From assembly GCF_026319305.1 (NCBI RefSeq), contig NZ_JAPDMV010000010.1:1-64000 (forward strand): a stretch of 64,000 nt of DNA. The letters run 5' to 3'. How positions within the stretch are numbered: position 1 is the first letter of the stretch; each line of letters begins with the position of its first letter. Source of the DNA: Methylophaga sp. OBS4 (GTDB lineage Bacteria; Pseudomonadota; Gammaproteobacteria; Nitrosococcales; Methylophagaceae). The translations under genes were made by a program, and so were the position numbers. The notes under the pieces are model-generated. The model searched no databases. It had not been told where the DNA came from and worked only from the letters and a program-made list of their open reading frames with translations. Of this stretch, positions 9,455 through 18,677 are shown piece after piece.

Positions 9455-10243
9455 ATGGAAATCATTCGCCCCAGCGCAGTGGCAGGCCTTTTCTACCCCG
9501 CAGACACCGATACGCTTAACCATATTATTGCAAACGAGCTTGATAAGAGCGTCAGTTCAACACCACTTACACCCAAGGCCTTAATCGTACCGCATGCCGG
9601 TTATGTTTATTCAGGTGCCATTGCGGCCAGTGCCTACCGATATCTCAAGCCACTCAAACACACGATTAGCCGTGTGGTACTGATTGGACCGTCACATCGC
9701 GTGCCTTTTGACGGTCTGGCGGTATCTGGCGCCGACTGGTTTGAAACACCGTTGGGACTCGTTGCCGTTGATCGTCATGCCAGCAGCAGTATCATGTCAA
9801 TTGAAGGTGTTCATGTTCTGGAACACGCGCACGCCCGTGAACACAGCCTGGAAGTGCAGTTGCCGTTTTTGCAATATCTACTGGACGATTTCAAAATCGT
9901 GCCTGTGGTAGCAGGACATGCCAGTCCGCAACTGGTTGCGCAAGTACTGGAATCACTCTGGGGTGGGCCTGAAACGCTTATCGTCGTCAGTTCTGACCTC
10001 AGTCATTACCTTAATTACGACACTGCCCGTGAAATTGACGCAGAAACCTCTGAAGCTATTATCAATCTTGATAATCACCTTATTGATGGTTATCACGCCT
10101 GTGGCAGTGTCGGCATCAACGGTCTGCTGCTTTATGCTCGCCGTCATCAGCTCCATGGACAAGTGCTCGATTTAAGAAACTCAGGCGATACCGCCGGTAA
10201 AAAAGACAGTGTCGTCGGCTATGGAGCTTATCTGTTTAATTGA
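9455..10243 (+). CDS. amrB: AmmeMemoRadiSam system protein B (MEMO1 family)
   Basis: 262 residues, the normal length of the MEMO1 family, which is related to extradiol dioxygenases. Recognisable motifs are the N-terminal RPSAVAGLFYPAD, the histidine-rich LIVPHAGYVYSG, LIGPSHR, EHSLEVQLPFLQ and the SSDLSHY motif. Homologues bind metal (iron or copper) through such histidines, but the bacterial reaction is unknown. GGAGG sits just upstream of the ATG. It is followed after 3 bases by amrA. Confidence 0.9.
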   Translation: MEIIRPSAVAGLFYPADTDTLNHIIANELDKSVSSTPLTPKALIVPHAGYVYSGAIAASAYRYLKPLKHTISRVVLIGPSHRVPFDGLAVSGADWFETPLGLVAVDRHASSSIMSIEGVHVLEHAHAREHSLEVQLPFLQYLLDDFKIVPVVAGHASPQLVAQVLESLWGGPETLIVVSSDLSHYLNYDTAREIDAETSEAIINLDNHLIDGYHACGSVGINGLLLYARRHQLHGQVLDLRNSGDTAGKKDSVVGYGAYLFN

Positions 10244-10246
10244 ATC

Positions 10247-10798
10247 ATGCTACCAAAAGACGAACGCCATTTGCTGAAAAAAATAGCCCGCGACTCAATA
10301 AGCTACGGCCTCAAATATGATGAAGCCATGCCTGTTGAACTTGGTGTCCTGCCGCCATCATTCACACAACTCAGTGCCTGTTTTGTAACGCTCTATCGGT
10401 CAGGGGCACTTCGCGGTTGCGTCGGTTCCCTGCAAGCACATCGGCCGCTGGCCGTGGATGTCGCCAAAAATGCTTATTCAGCTGCTTTTCGTGACTGCCG
10501 CTTTAAGCCTGTTGATAAAACCGTATTACCCGAACTTGATATTCATATTGCCATTCTGACACCTGCCAATGAAATTGCCTGTACCACCGAACAGGATTTA
10601 CTGGCCCAATTGCGTCCGGGTATTGATGGTTTAATTATCGAAGATAAGGATCACCGAGCCACTTTCCTGCCCGCTGTGTGGGAATCTTTGCCTAACCCGG
10701 AAAGATTTGTACAAGAGTTGAAATGTAAAGCTGGCCTGGCCAGCGATTACTGGTCAGCCCAATTACATTGTTATCGCTATCAGGTCGAATCATTTTAA
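10247..10798 (+). CDS. amrA: AmmeMemoRadiSam system protein A (AMMECR1 family)
   Basis: 183 residues. The AMMECR1 signature appears as SGALRGCVGSLQAHRPL (family consensus LRGCIG), followed by AFRDCRF and DIHIAILTPANEI, and FLPAVWE near the end. The biochemical role of the family is unknown, although it almost always accompanies MEMO1-like and radical-SAM partners, as here. It is probably co-transcribed with amrB. Confidence 0.9.
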   Translation: MLPKDERHLLKKIARDSISYGLKYDEAMPVELGVLPPSFTQLSACFVTLYRSGALRGCVGSLQAHRPLAVDVAKNAYSAAFRDCRFKPVDKTVLPELDIHIAILTPANEIACTTEQDLLAQLRPGIDGLIIEDKDHRATFLPAVWESLPNPERFVQELKCKAGLASDYWSAQLHCYRYQVESF

Positions 10799-10856
10799 TC
10801 CGCCAGAATAAACAGGGCTCGTATTTATACCGAAACAACCTGGAATTATGACCGAC

Positions 10857-11636
10857 TCAGTGTTCCAGAACCCGACTGGTGTGATGGCCATAAAAATGCT
10901 CGGCCACGGCCTCCACAACTGAATCAGCCACATTGGCCGGTCCCGCTTTGCGGTCGTCCTTGGGCAGGTATTTTCCGGTTCTTACCAGACAGGCCTGTAG
11001 CCCCGCCGCCAACGCGCCCAGCACATCGGCCTCAACATCATCACCAATCATCAACACCTGTTCAGGCTGACAGCCCAGCGAAGATACGGCAGCGTGAAAA
11101 AAACCTGCGGCTGGTTTACCCAGAATACAGGCTTCAATATCCGCAGCGTACTCCAGTGCCTGGATAAAAGGGCCGGCATCCAGTTGCAACTGACCGGCAC
11201 TTTTAAAATAGCGGTTACGCCCTATGCCGAGTAGAGGTGCGCCCTCCATCAGCAAGGAAAAGGCCCGGTTCAGATGCTGATAATCAAAACGCTCCGCTGC
11301 ATCGGCAACCACAACCGCATTGGGATTGCTCTGATCCAGTTCAGAAAACTCAGGTTCCAAATCGGGATGTATCAGGCAATACGGTCGTAATTGTTGTTGC
11401 AGGCAGATGTGTTTCACTGCAACCGGTGCGGTGAAAATATCCCGTTGATTCAGCGTAAAGCCCATGTCCTGCAGACTGTGAAGGATATCAGTGCTGGTTG
11501 AACGTGAGGTATTGGTGACAAACCGCATCGGTACCCCGCTCTGTTGCAACTTGCTGACGGTATCAACTGCACCGGGCAGCGGCTGCTTATCAACATGCAA
11601 CACACCGCTGATATCAAAAAGAATCGCTTTGAGCAT
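10857..11636 (-). CDS. HAD-superfamily (IIA) hydrolase, LHPP-like
   Basis: About 259 residues from the ATG at 11636; a GTG one codon earlier is equally close to the AGGGAGG site. The HAD class-IIA motifs appear as ILFDISGVLH (DxSGxL form of motif I), FVTNTSRS (motif II) and GKPAAGFF, then MIGDDVEADV (motif III). Human LHPP and bacterial relatives with the DISG variant are phosphatases with poorly defined substrates. It is encoded alone between the amr genes and the sucrose operon, pointing the same way as the latter, with a 225-bp gap in which I saw no clear signal. Confidence 0.82.
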   Translation of the reverse strand: MLKAILFDISGVLHVDKQPLPGAVDTVSKLQQSGVPMRFVTNTSRSTSTDILHSLQDMGFTLNQRDIFTAPVAVKHICLQQQLRPYCLIHPDLEPEFSELDQSNPNAVVVADAAERFDYQHLNRAFSLLMEGAPLLGIGRNRYFKSAGQLQLDAGPFIQALEYAADIEACILGKPAAGFFHAAVSSLGCQPEQVLMIGDDVEADVLGALAAGLQACLVRTGKYLPKDDRKAGPANVADSVVEAVAEHFYGHHTSRVLEH

Positions 11637-11863
11637 CACAAAAACCTCCCTTTTGTGAAAGCGCGATTAAAGTATGCGCCAAAGCCCGGAGAGACTCAAA
11701 TCAGGTAGGTTCCGTCCAAATACAGCATTTTGTTCGGAATATTAGCCGTTATTAATCACTGATCAACCTGAACTTTATTTAAGAAAACAACACGCGGTTA
11801 GGCAGGAATCCCTATCTACTTCTCTCACAGAAACGCGGGTTTGGTTTATCGGTCCCAGGTTAA

Positions 11864-13819
11864 TTACCCCTCCTGTAACCAATAAAAGCTGAACGGGGGA
11901 ATCACCAGTGCATTTTTGAAAATATCCGGTCGCTGACCACTGCACAAATCAAACAACTGGCCATACTGCGGGTCACCCCAGCTGCCCAGTTCGTCCAGAT
12001 TCAGATGCTGCGGTTTATCGTTGAAATTAGCGACCACCAGTACCCGATCCTGCTGTTGATAAATACTGAAACGCTCAAAAACAAATAAATGTGGATTACC
12101 GCCATCAAGCAATTGACGATTATTAAAGTCGGCAAACACGTCAATTTCCTTGCGTATTGCAATCATACGTTTGAGGGCACTGAATATTTGATATTCCGGT
12201 GTGCCCGGCTGATTACGCAGTTCGGCTTTTTCCCAATCAATCGTAGGACGGTGGACCCAGCGTGAATCGCCCATCTTGTGTGGGTCTTCCAGGAATGACA
12301 CATCATTGACCGTGCCTAGTTCATCACCATAATAAAGCAGCGGAATCCCACCAAAAGACAGAATCAGGCTGTGCAGCAGCAGAATGATTTTGATGGCATC
12401 CTCAACATCCTCCATATCGCCCTGTTCCAAGGCATATTCCAGACCGACCAGTGAGGCCAGAGAACCGGAAATACGTGCGTCACCTGTTTTCTCATTCTGA
12501 CCGAACGGTAGACCACGGGCATGAGATTCATCAAAACGGCCCATGAAATAATCGATAAGAAATTTACGGTGCCGAGCCGGTTGATAACCTACCAATTCAA
12601 TATCACGATCATCAAACCCCAGACCAATATCATCATGACAGCGAATATAGTTAAGCCAGGTTGCCCGATCCAGTTTCACCGGCAGGCTCTTTATTCCCTG
12701 GTTGAGAAGTTGCGTGTTCTTGGTCGCGACCGCATCCCACATCAAGGCCATAAAAGTGGCGTTATAGGCAATTTCGCACTCTTTGGCGATAACAGCGTCT
12801 TCCCCAAAATACTTGGCTACCTCCACCGGCGCCACAATCGCCTCGGCGATATAAAGAACACTCGGCGCGGTCACCTGGCAGCAGTCTTTCAGCAGTTGCA
12901 GGATCAGATGTGCTTCCCGCTCATTCTGACAGGTACTGCCGATTTTTTTCCACAAAAATGCCACCGCATCAAGACGCAAAATATCAGCGCCCTGATTCGC
13001 CCAGAACAAAATGACATCCAGCATTTCAATAAAGACGGCCGGATTGGAATAATTCAAATCCCACTGGTAGTCATTAAAGACCGTCATCACCCAGCGGCCC
13101 ATATCTTCGTCCCATGTAAAGTTGCCGGGTGAAGTTTCAGGGAATACTTCCGGCATGCTCTGCTCAAACATATCCGGCACATTACGATTCTCAAAGGTAT
13201 AAAAATAATCCTGATACACCGGATCACCCTGCCGCGCTTTTTGTGCCCATTCATGTTCATTTGAAGTGTGGTTCAACACCACATCCAGGGTCAGCAGAAT
13301 ATCTCTTTCATGCATGGAACGGGCAAGCTGATTAAGATCCGCCAGCGTACCGGCCCGTTCATCAATTTCACGAAAGTTACTGACCGCATATCCGCCGTCA
13401 CTGCTACCGCGCGGGCAGCGCATGATGGGCATGATATGAACCAGATTAACGCCCAGTTCCTGAAAGTAGTGCAGATGGGCTTCCATGCCTTTCAGATCAC
13501 CGGCAAAACCATGACTGTATAAAGCCATACCTACCCAGTTCTGGCTTAAAAACCAGTTATGATCGGCTTCACGCTCAATATCACGCTGCCGCAGATCTTC
13601 CGGCCGGTTAATATACTGCCAGGCCATGGTTTCAACCAGGCGCTGTGCCTGTTCCTTGAAGTCGTCGCGGTCACCGTACAACCGGTCAAACAAGGAATGA
13701 ATCGCGTAAAAATTCGCGCCCAGCCGGGTGTAGAAATAGCGTAGATCCTGTTTTGAGATCCCGGCTTCGATCTCATTAAGAATGTCATTTAAAAGCGTAT
13801 GCGCTTGCTGCTCGTACAT
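11864..13819 (-). CDS. ams: Amylosucrase (GH13)
   Basis: 651 residues from the ATG at 13819 (AAGGAA site, 4-base spacing); a longer upstream frame lacks a ribosome site. It is a GH13 alpha-amylase-type barrel with DVVLNHTSNEHEW, the nucleophile Asp in ILRLDAVAF, the acid/base Glu in YIAEAIVAP and the transition-state pair in IRCHDDIGLGF. Length and N-terminal helical region match amylosucrase, which splits sucrose to fructose and builds alpha-1,4-glucan. It is the last gene of sps-spp-fruK-ams, a layout known in halotolerant methylotrophs, so the operon can both make and recycle sucrose. Sucrose phosphorylase or another GH13 is less likely given the gene order. Confidence 0.9.
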   Translation of the reverse strand: MYEQQAHTLLNDILNEIEAGISKQDLRYFYTRLGANFYAIHSLFDRLYGDRDDFKEQAQRLVETMAWQYINRPEDLRQRDIEREADHNWFLSQNWVGMALYSHGFAGDLKGMEAHLHYFQELGVNLVHIMPIMRCPRGSSDGGYAVSNFREIDERAGTLADLNQLARSMHERDILLTLDVVLNHTSNEHEWAQKARQGDPVYQDYFYTFENRNVPDMFEQSMPEVFPETSPGNFTWDEDMGRWVMTVFNDYQWDLNYSNPAVFIEMLDVILFWANQGADILRLDAVAFLWKKIGSTCQNEREAHLILQLLKDCCQVTAPSVLYIAEAIVAPVEVAKYFGEDAVIAKECEIAYNATFMALMWDAVATKNTQLLNQGIKSLPVKLDRATWLNYIRCHDDIGLGFDDRDIELVGYQPARHRKFLIDYFMGRFDESHARGLPFGQNEKTGDARISGSLASLVGLEYALEQGDMEDVEDAIKIILLLHSLILSFGGIPLLYYGDELGTVNDVSFLEDPHKMGDSRWVHRPTIDWEKAELRNQPGTPEYQIFSALKRMIAIRKEIDVFADFNNRQLLDGGNPHLFVFERFSIYQQQDRVLVVANFNDKPQHLNLDELGSWGDPQYGQLFDLCSGQRPDIFKNALVIPPFSFYWLQEG

Positions 13820-13847
13820 GAAGTTCCTTCGTGTCTGTTCTCTGGCT

Positions 13848-14723
13848 TTAAGCTGAAAAGCCTTGATAAAAGGCCTTGTTTTTACTGATGGCACCACGTT
13901 GGCCGACTACTTTCGAGGCAAAAGCCTGTGCCTTTTCCAAGGTCGAGGTTATCGGCCAGCCCGCCATCAAACCATGAATATACATAGCGGTAAACGCATC
14001 GCCGGCCCCCACCGTGTCGACTACGGTTGTTGCTTGTGCCGGAGCGACTTGATGAAACTCTCCATCCTGACTGCGTACGACGGCCCCTTTTTCACCACAG
14101 GTCACAATAAGCTGATCCAGATGAAAATGGGTATGCATACGCGTCATGTCCTGATGCAGATCCGCAGAACGAAAACCCAGCGACTCCAATTCATCCTGAT
14201 TCAATTTCACCCATCTGGCCTGCTCCAGCCAGCGGCACAGATCTGTTTTCTGCCACCAGGGTGCGCGAAGGTTGACATCAACAAATATCGCCAGATTTTC
14301 CGCCTGTGTCAGTGTTTGTAAGGTCTGGTGTGAAACCGGATTTCTGGCCGCCAGTGATCCATGGTAGAACAGGCCTGACTGCGGCGGCTGTTTTAGCTCG
14401 TCGTAATCAATAAAGTCATACGCACTGTCGATGGCAATATCATAATGAGGTTGATTATTCTCAAGGCTCACGATAACGCGGCCGGTGGGATGTTTTGTAT
14501 CACGCTGCACATTTTCGGTTGTCATGCCCCAGCTCTGCATCTCGCTGAGAATGGCATCACCCAGCGCATCATTTCCAACCCGGCTGATGAATTGTGGCTG
14601 ATCTCCCAGGGCCTGCAGATGCCAGGCAACATTGAATGGGGCCCCTCCCAGAACCGATTCTCCATTAGCAAAACAATCGAATAAGGCTTCACCGAATATA
14701 GTTAGGGTTTGTTGACGTTTCAT
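13848..14723 (-). CDS. fruK: Fructokinase (PfkB family)
   Basis: 291 residues from the ATG at 14723, which overlaps the spp stop (ATGA). PfkB signatures are present: GGAPFNVAWHLQALG near the N-terminus and DTVGAGDAFTAMY near the C-terminus, the latter carrying the catalytic Asp. It should phosphorylate the fructose released by amylosucrase and return it to the C1-assimilation (ribulose monophosphate) sugar-phosphate pool. It is the third gene of the sucrose operon. Confidence 0.9.
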   Translation of the reverse strand: MKRQQTLTIFGEALFDCFANGESVLGGAPFNVAWHLQALGDQPQFISRVGNDALGDAILSEMQSWGMTTENVQRDTKHPTGRVIVSLENNQPHYDIAIDSAYDFIDYDELKQPPQSGLFYHGSLAARNPVSHQTLQTLTQAENLAIFVDVNLRAPWWQKTDLCRWLEQARWVKLNQDELESLGFRSADLHQDMTRMHTHFHLDQLIVTCGEKGAVVRSQDGEFHQVAPAQATTVVDTVGAGDAFTAMYIHGLMAGWPITSTLEKAQAFASKVVGQRGAISKNKAFYQGFSA

Positions 14724-15577
14724 GATGATTCTTCTGCAGTATGCGAATGACAAAAATGCGGCGCAAAATGCGCGACTCCCTGCAATACACCCGCCGAATA
14801 ATTGCCATTAATGTCCTGTTCGTCGCTTTTGGCAAGATACAGGGCTGACGCATGGCCTTTATGCCGGGAGATATCCACCGCGGCTTGTTTGATTTCAGCA
14901 CTGGCATTATCAACCAACACTGACTGAATACGGCTGGTAAGCACCGGCAGATCATTACCACTGTCACCGGCAAAAATCACCTCATTAAGTGCATAGTCCA
15001 GTTTTTTCTGTAAAAACTCTATGGCATGTAATTTTGTGGCGTGCTTAGGCAACACGTCAAGCAGGCCCACATTTTTCGGTTCATCGATACTCCATAACAC
15101 GCTGACTTCCACCCCAGCATCTGATAGACAGGCTTCTATACGGGCAAAGATGCTGTCCTTATCAAGATATAAAGGCAGGTAATAACTGAGTTTATGCGTG
15201 TTTTGTTTGCTGCTTTCCTGCAATCGCAGTTCACTGATCGGTTTCAGCAACTGTTTCAGTTGAGCATGAGTTTTGCCATGCCAGTCCTGGTCTATCTCGG
15301 CCTCCCATTCGACCATCTGCTGCCAGCTGCCTTTGCCTATTTGGTAAATCTTGGTGCCGACATCAGTGATCGCATAATCAGGCATGGGCAATGCGTAGTT
15401 TTTAATCGCCTGCTTGACTAATGTCACATGCCGGCCGGTCACATAAACGAGTTTGACATCCGGCCGGTTGCAAAAAGCGTTGAATTGCTTGCGTGCATCA
15501 GCCGGTTCGGGCTGAAATCCATTGGGAATAATGGTTCTGTCCATATCGGTACACAACAGTAATTTCTGTTCTGGCAT
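14720..15577 (-). CDS. spp: Sucrose-6-phosphate phosphatase (HAD-IIB)
   Basis: 285 residues. The HAD motif I is intact (LLCTDMDRTI), motif II is VYVTGRH and motif III/IV is FAGDSGNDLPVL, so it should be catalytic. It starts 2 bases after sps and overlaps fruK, so translation is probably coupled. It removes phosphate from sucrose-6-phosphate made by the upstream gene product. Length matches bacterial and plant SPP catalytic domains. Confidence 0.88.
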   Translation of the reverse strand: MPEQKLLLCTDMDRTIIPNGFQPEPADARKQFNAFCNRPDVKLVYVTGRHVTLVKQAIKNYALPMPDYAITDVGTKIYQIGKGSWQQMVEWEAEIDQDWHGKTHAQLKQLLKPISELRLQESSKQNTHKLSYYLPLYLDKDSIFARIEACLSDAGVEVSVLWSIDEPKNVGLLDVLPKHATKLHAIEFLQKKLDYALNEVIFAGDSGNDLPVLTSRIQSVLVDNASAEIKQAAVDISRHKGHASALYLAKSDEQDINGNYSAGVLQGVAHFAPHFCHSHTAEESS

Positions 15578-15579
15578 TG

Positions 15580-17727
15580 TTACGCTTTCTGCTGTTTGGG
15601 TTTATTAAAAAACTGATAATGCTCAAGCGCTTCCAGAATCCCGGCAGCAAAAGGCCTGGTGGCGAAGTAAATATGCTCGATATCAATCAGCTGAGACAAT
15701 TCTTCGTGATGACGATTAGCAACCACGGCTGCGAGGGTATTGCCACGCATCATGTCTTCGTCGGCGCCGGAACCACCGGCAACAAATATATGCTCCAGTG
15801 GTATCTGCCAGCGATCGGCGACGTAGCGTAGCGCCATCCCTTTGGATGCCCGGATCGGCAGAATATCCAGATATTGACCAAATGCGACCTGCACATGAAC
15901 GGCCTGCTCTTCACGGTGCAGCTGTCGTTTTATTTCTTCAACATCGGCAATCTCGGGATCGATGTAATAACTCAGTTTAAAACGGCTTTGCTCTGCTTTT
16001 GGCTGCCGCTCCAAGCCCGGATATTCATCCAGCAGTTGCCTGACTTTATGCGGTGTCCAGTGATAATCAATATGTTGTGCCCAGCCGGTGTCAGGTGTCA
16101 GTTTAGGCGCGTAGTATATTTCGGTACCGGAGCTGGTAATCAGAATATCCGGCTCCGGAATTTTGTGTTTTTTCATCAGCCGTAAAGCCGCATCAAGACG
16201 GCGGCCGGTAGCGATAGCAAATTTGGTGGTTTTACGATGCTCCCGCAGCAAAATAATCAAACCCTGCAATGACACATCGTCGCCAATCAGGTTCAAATCC
16301 AGATCACTGACAATGGCACCTTCCGCATAAACCGGATGGATGCGCTCCACCGGTTTGCGGTTGAGCAATTCAGAATGGTGAATTATCGGTTTCACCAGCT
16401 GCAGATAACGTTTGGCATGAGCCTGCCAGGAATAATGCCTGGTTACACCTTCCAGGCCCTGGCGGGAGAATTCCTGCCAGCGTTTCCGGTTAGTCAGCAA
16501 TGACAGCAAAGCATCAGTGATCGTCTTCGCTTCCAGTGGGTCAACCAGGTAGCCATTATGGCAGTTGCCGATAATGTCCCGCGGTCCGCCGTCTTCAGTC
16601 GCGACAATCGGTAAACCGGAAGCTGCGGCTTCAATCAAGGTCAGACCAAAAGGTTCAGTCAGGGCCGGATTGACAAACACGCCGCCTGAAGCCGCAGCAA
16701 TACGGTAAATCAGTGGTACTTGATCGCGTTTGTGATGCTTGGGTAAAGCCACTTTACCGTAAAGATCATAACGATCGATGGCAACCAGCAGCTCGTGGAA
16801 TACTTCCTGTGCCCCTATTTCCAGATCATCAATATCATCACGGTTACCGGCCACTATCAACAGATTGCCTAATTGTTGCAGTTGTATTGATTCACCATAG
16901 GCCTCAAGCAGCGCACTGATGTTCTTGCGTTTATCCGGCCTCGACAACGCCATAATAATGGGTTTGTTCGGGTCGGTCAGATGTTTGGTCAACGTGGCAT
17001 GCAAATCGCTTTGTAACTCATCACCTGTCGGTGGCTTAAACTGCTTGATATTGGTGCCCGGTGGAATAACCCGCATTTGCTCAGGTTGATAATGATCATA
17101 GATTTCGTATTGTTCTTCAATTTCCTGATGGGTGCTGGTGATCACCCGTTCCGCCGTTGCCAGCGTAATTTCCTCGGCTGCCACCCGCCGGCTCATATTG
17201 TAAAGTTGTTCGATCTGCTCACCACTCAAACCACTGGCGAGCAACCTTCTGCGCTTGACCCGTCCCAATGAATGACCGGTATGGATCAGAGGGATACCCA
17301 GCAGACTTGCCACATGGGCACCGACCAGGCCGGCATCGGCATAGTGACTGTGAATCAAATCAGGAAAGCGGCCGCTTTGTCTGAAAAAGTCAGCCAGGTT
17401 ATCGGCAAAAGTATCAAGGTGTTCCCATAAATGCTCTTTGTAGATGTATACGTCGGGACCGGCATCAATACGAACAATTCGCAGTTTGTCGCTGAGTAGC
17501 TCAATCGGCTCGGCATAGTCGCGGTCAACCCGATCATCCACAACACGCCGCGTTACAAGATCGACTTTTGCAACCTCAGGTAATTCAGCCAGAGCCTGTG
17601 CCAGTTCGAGTACATACAGGGTTTGCCCGCCAGTATCGGCATCACGGCCCAGTTCAAGATTTTGTCCACGTATCAGACCGTGCACACTGATCAAGGCGAT
17701 GTAGATCTTCCCCGATTGTTCGCTCAT
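15580..17727 (-). CDS. sps: Sucrose-phosphate synthase with degenerate C-terminal HAD domain
   Basis: 715 residues. The N-terminal two-thirds (to about 460) is a GT4 glycosyltransferase: SVHGLIRGQNLELGRDADTG at the donor end, HSHYADAGLVGAH, ALSRPDKRKN, and the EPFGLTLIEAAASGLP motif that binds the nucleotide sugar. The C-terminal domain (about 470-700) is HAD/SPP-like but its motif I reads SDLDLN (Asn instead of Thr) and motif IV reads GGSGADED (the usual GDSG Asp lost). It is thus probably non-catalytic, leaving phosphatase work to the separate spp. It is the first gene of the operon. Confidence 0.92.
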   Translation of the reverse strand: MSEQSGKIYIALISVHGLIRGQNLELGRDADTGGQTLYVLELAQALAELPEVAKVDLVTRRVVDDRVDRDYAEPIELLSDKLRIVRIDAGPDVYIYKEHLWEHLDTFADNLADFFRQSGRFPDLIHSHYADAGLVGAHVASLLGIPLIHTGHSLGRVKRRRLLASGLSGEQIEQLYNMSRRVAAEEITLATAERVITSTHQEIEEQYEIYDHYQPEQMRVIPPGTNIKQFKPPTGDELQSDLHATLTKHLTDPNKPIIMALSRPDKRKNISALLEAYGESIQLQQLGNLLIVAGNRDDIDDLEIGAQEVFHELLVAIDRYDLYGKVALPKHHKRDQVPLIYRIAAASGGVFVNPALTEPFGLTLIEAAASGLPIVATEDGGPRDIIGNCHNGYLVDPLEAKTITDALLSLLTNRKRWQEFSRQGLEGVTRHYSWQAHAKRYLQLVKPIIHHSELLNRKPVERIHPVYAEGAIVSDLDLNLIGDDVSLQGLIILLREHRKTTKFAIATGRRLDAALRLMKKHKIPEPDILITSSGTEIYYAPKLTPDTGWAQHIDYHWTPHKVRQLLDEYPGLERQPKAEQSRFKLSYYIDPEIADVEEIKRQLHREEQAVHVQVAFGQYLDILPIRASKGMALRYVADRWQIPLEHIFVAGGSGADEDMMRGNTLAAVVANRHHEELSQLIDIEHIYFATRPFAAGILEALEHYQFFNKPKQQKA

Positions 17728-17797
17728 AGCAAAATCATTCTCCGGTTATTGAATAAACATCCTTATCAGACCGCCCTGGGGTTCACTCCTCTGAATG

Positions 17798-17848
17798 TCA
17801 CAGTAAGTTTGTGAAGCAATATAGTATTGATGTATCACAGCACTGTGA
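17798..17848. promoter_or_regulatory. Two inverted-repeat candidate operators upstream of sps
   Basis: TCACAGTAAGTTTGTGA (17798-17814, 5-bp arms) and TCACAGCACTGTGA (17835-17848, 6-bp arms) lie 70-120 bp upstream of the sps start. The two share TCACA and TGTGA arms and are about 37 bp apart centre to centre. This suggests a dimeric regulator of the sucrose operon, for example an osmotic or carbon regulator; identity unknown. No clear promoter was identified beside them. Confidence 0.45.
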
Positions 17849-17985
17849 CAGCATACAACAGTTGAAATGACAAACTGCCGGGCTCCTTCATCAGAGTCAG
17901 GACAGGCTTATACCGGCAGAAATCGTTTATTGTCAGGACATAACATTACTATAACAGAGGCCGCTGACTGTCAGCCTCTACAAAG

Positions 17986-18606
17986 TTATTTGAACAACGA
18001 TTTAACTTTGGCGCTGAGTCTATGGAAGAAGCGGTGTTTACTGCTGGCCGCCTCGCTGGTCAGAAAGTTAATCTGAATAGACTGACGCTTGCCTTCAAAA
18101 CTGGGGTAGCCATGCCAGCAGTTATCGGTGACCTTGAATGCCAGTAATGCGCCCGGCCCCGGCGTGATCTCGTCCACATAGTCATCCATATCATCGCCGT
18201 TACGCAGGATTCTGAGTTTGCCGGTTGCTGCAGGCCATTGTTCATTCAGATAAATCAGAATAGTGGCGACCTTGGTTTTAGAATCGGTGTGGATACGGCC
18301 ATCTTTTTTGCGGGAAAAGCCACGCAAGGTCACCATCATTGGCAACTCCATGACTTTGACATCAAACTTGTCACAAATTATTTTGCGAAACTGCGGCGTA
18401 TCCAGTGAATCAATCAGCTGCTTGAAAGCCGGTCCCATTGCCACATCATCGATATTGTAGCTGCCGCCATCGTCGATAGCTGGAAAATCACTGATGATAG
18501 CCGAGATCTCGTTCGCATCAATGGCGTTATCCACTGTAAAAAATGGAAACGGATCGGTTCTCACGGGCGATGCGCTCAGCGCATCCAGATTAAGCACGTT
18601 TTGCAT
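17986..18606 (-). CDS. 2-oxoglutarate/Fe(II) oxygenase (prolyl-hydroxylase-like)
   Basis: 206 residues. The iron-binding HxD is in GRIHTDSK, the distal His in NCWHGYPSFEG, and the 2OG-binding Arg in GKRQSIQINF, all in the spacing of the 2OG-FeII oxygenase superfamily. Substrate not predictable. It is transcribed toward the sps promoter region and is separated from it by about 260 bp. It has no clear partner nearby. Confidence 0.8.
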   Translation of the reverse strand: MQNVLNLDALSASPVRTDPFPFFTVDNAIDANEISAIISDFPAIDDGGSYNIDDVAMGPAFKQLIDSLDTPQFRKIICDKFDVKVMELPMMVTLRGFSRKKDGRIHTDSKTKVATILIYLNEQWPAATGKLRILRNGDDMDDYVDEITPGPGALLAFKVTDNCWHGYPSFEGKRQSIQINFLTSEAASSKHRFFHRLSAKVKSLFK

Positions 18607-18677
18607 AGTTCAGTAACAATTGATTGACAAGCGGTAAGGTTACCACGTCATTTCATTGCCAGAAAGCGCCCAGCCAG

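Noticed and set aside
5988-10841. Possible short repeat at 5988-6023 and 10806-10841
   Set aside because: Alignment needs several gaps; only small blocks match, so chance is likely.
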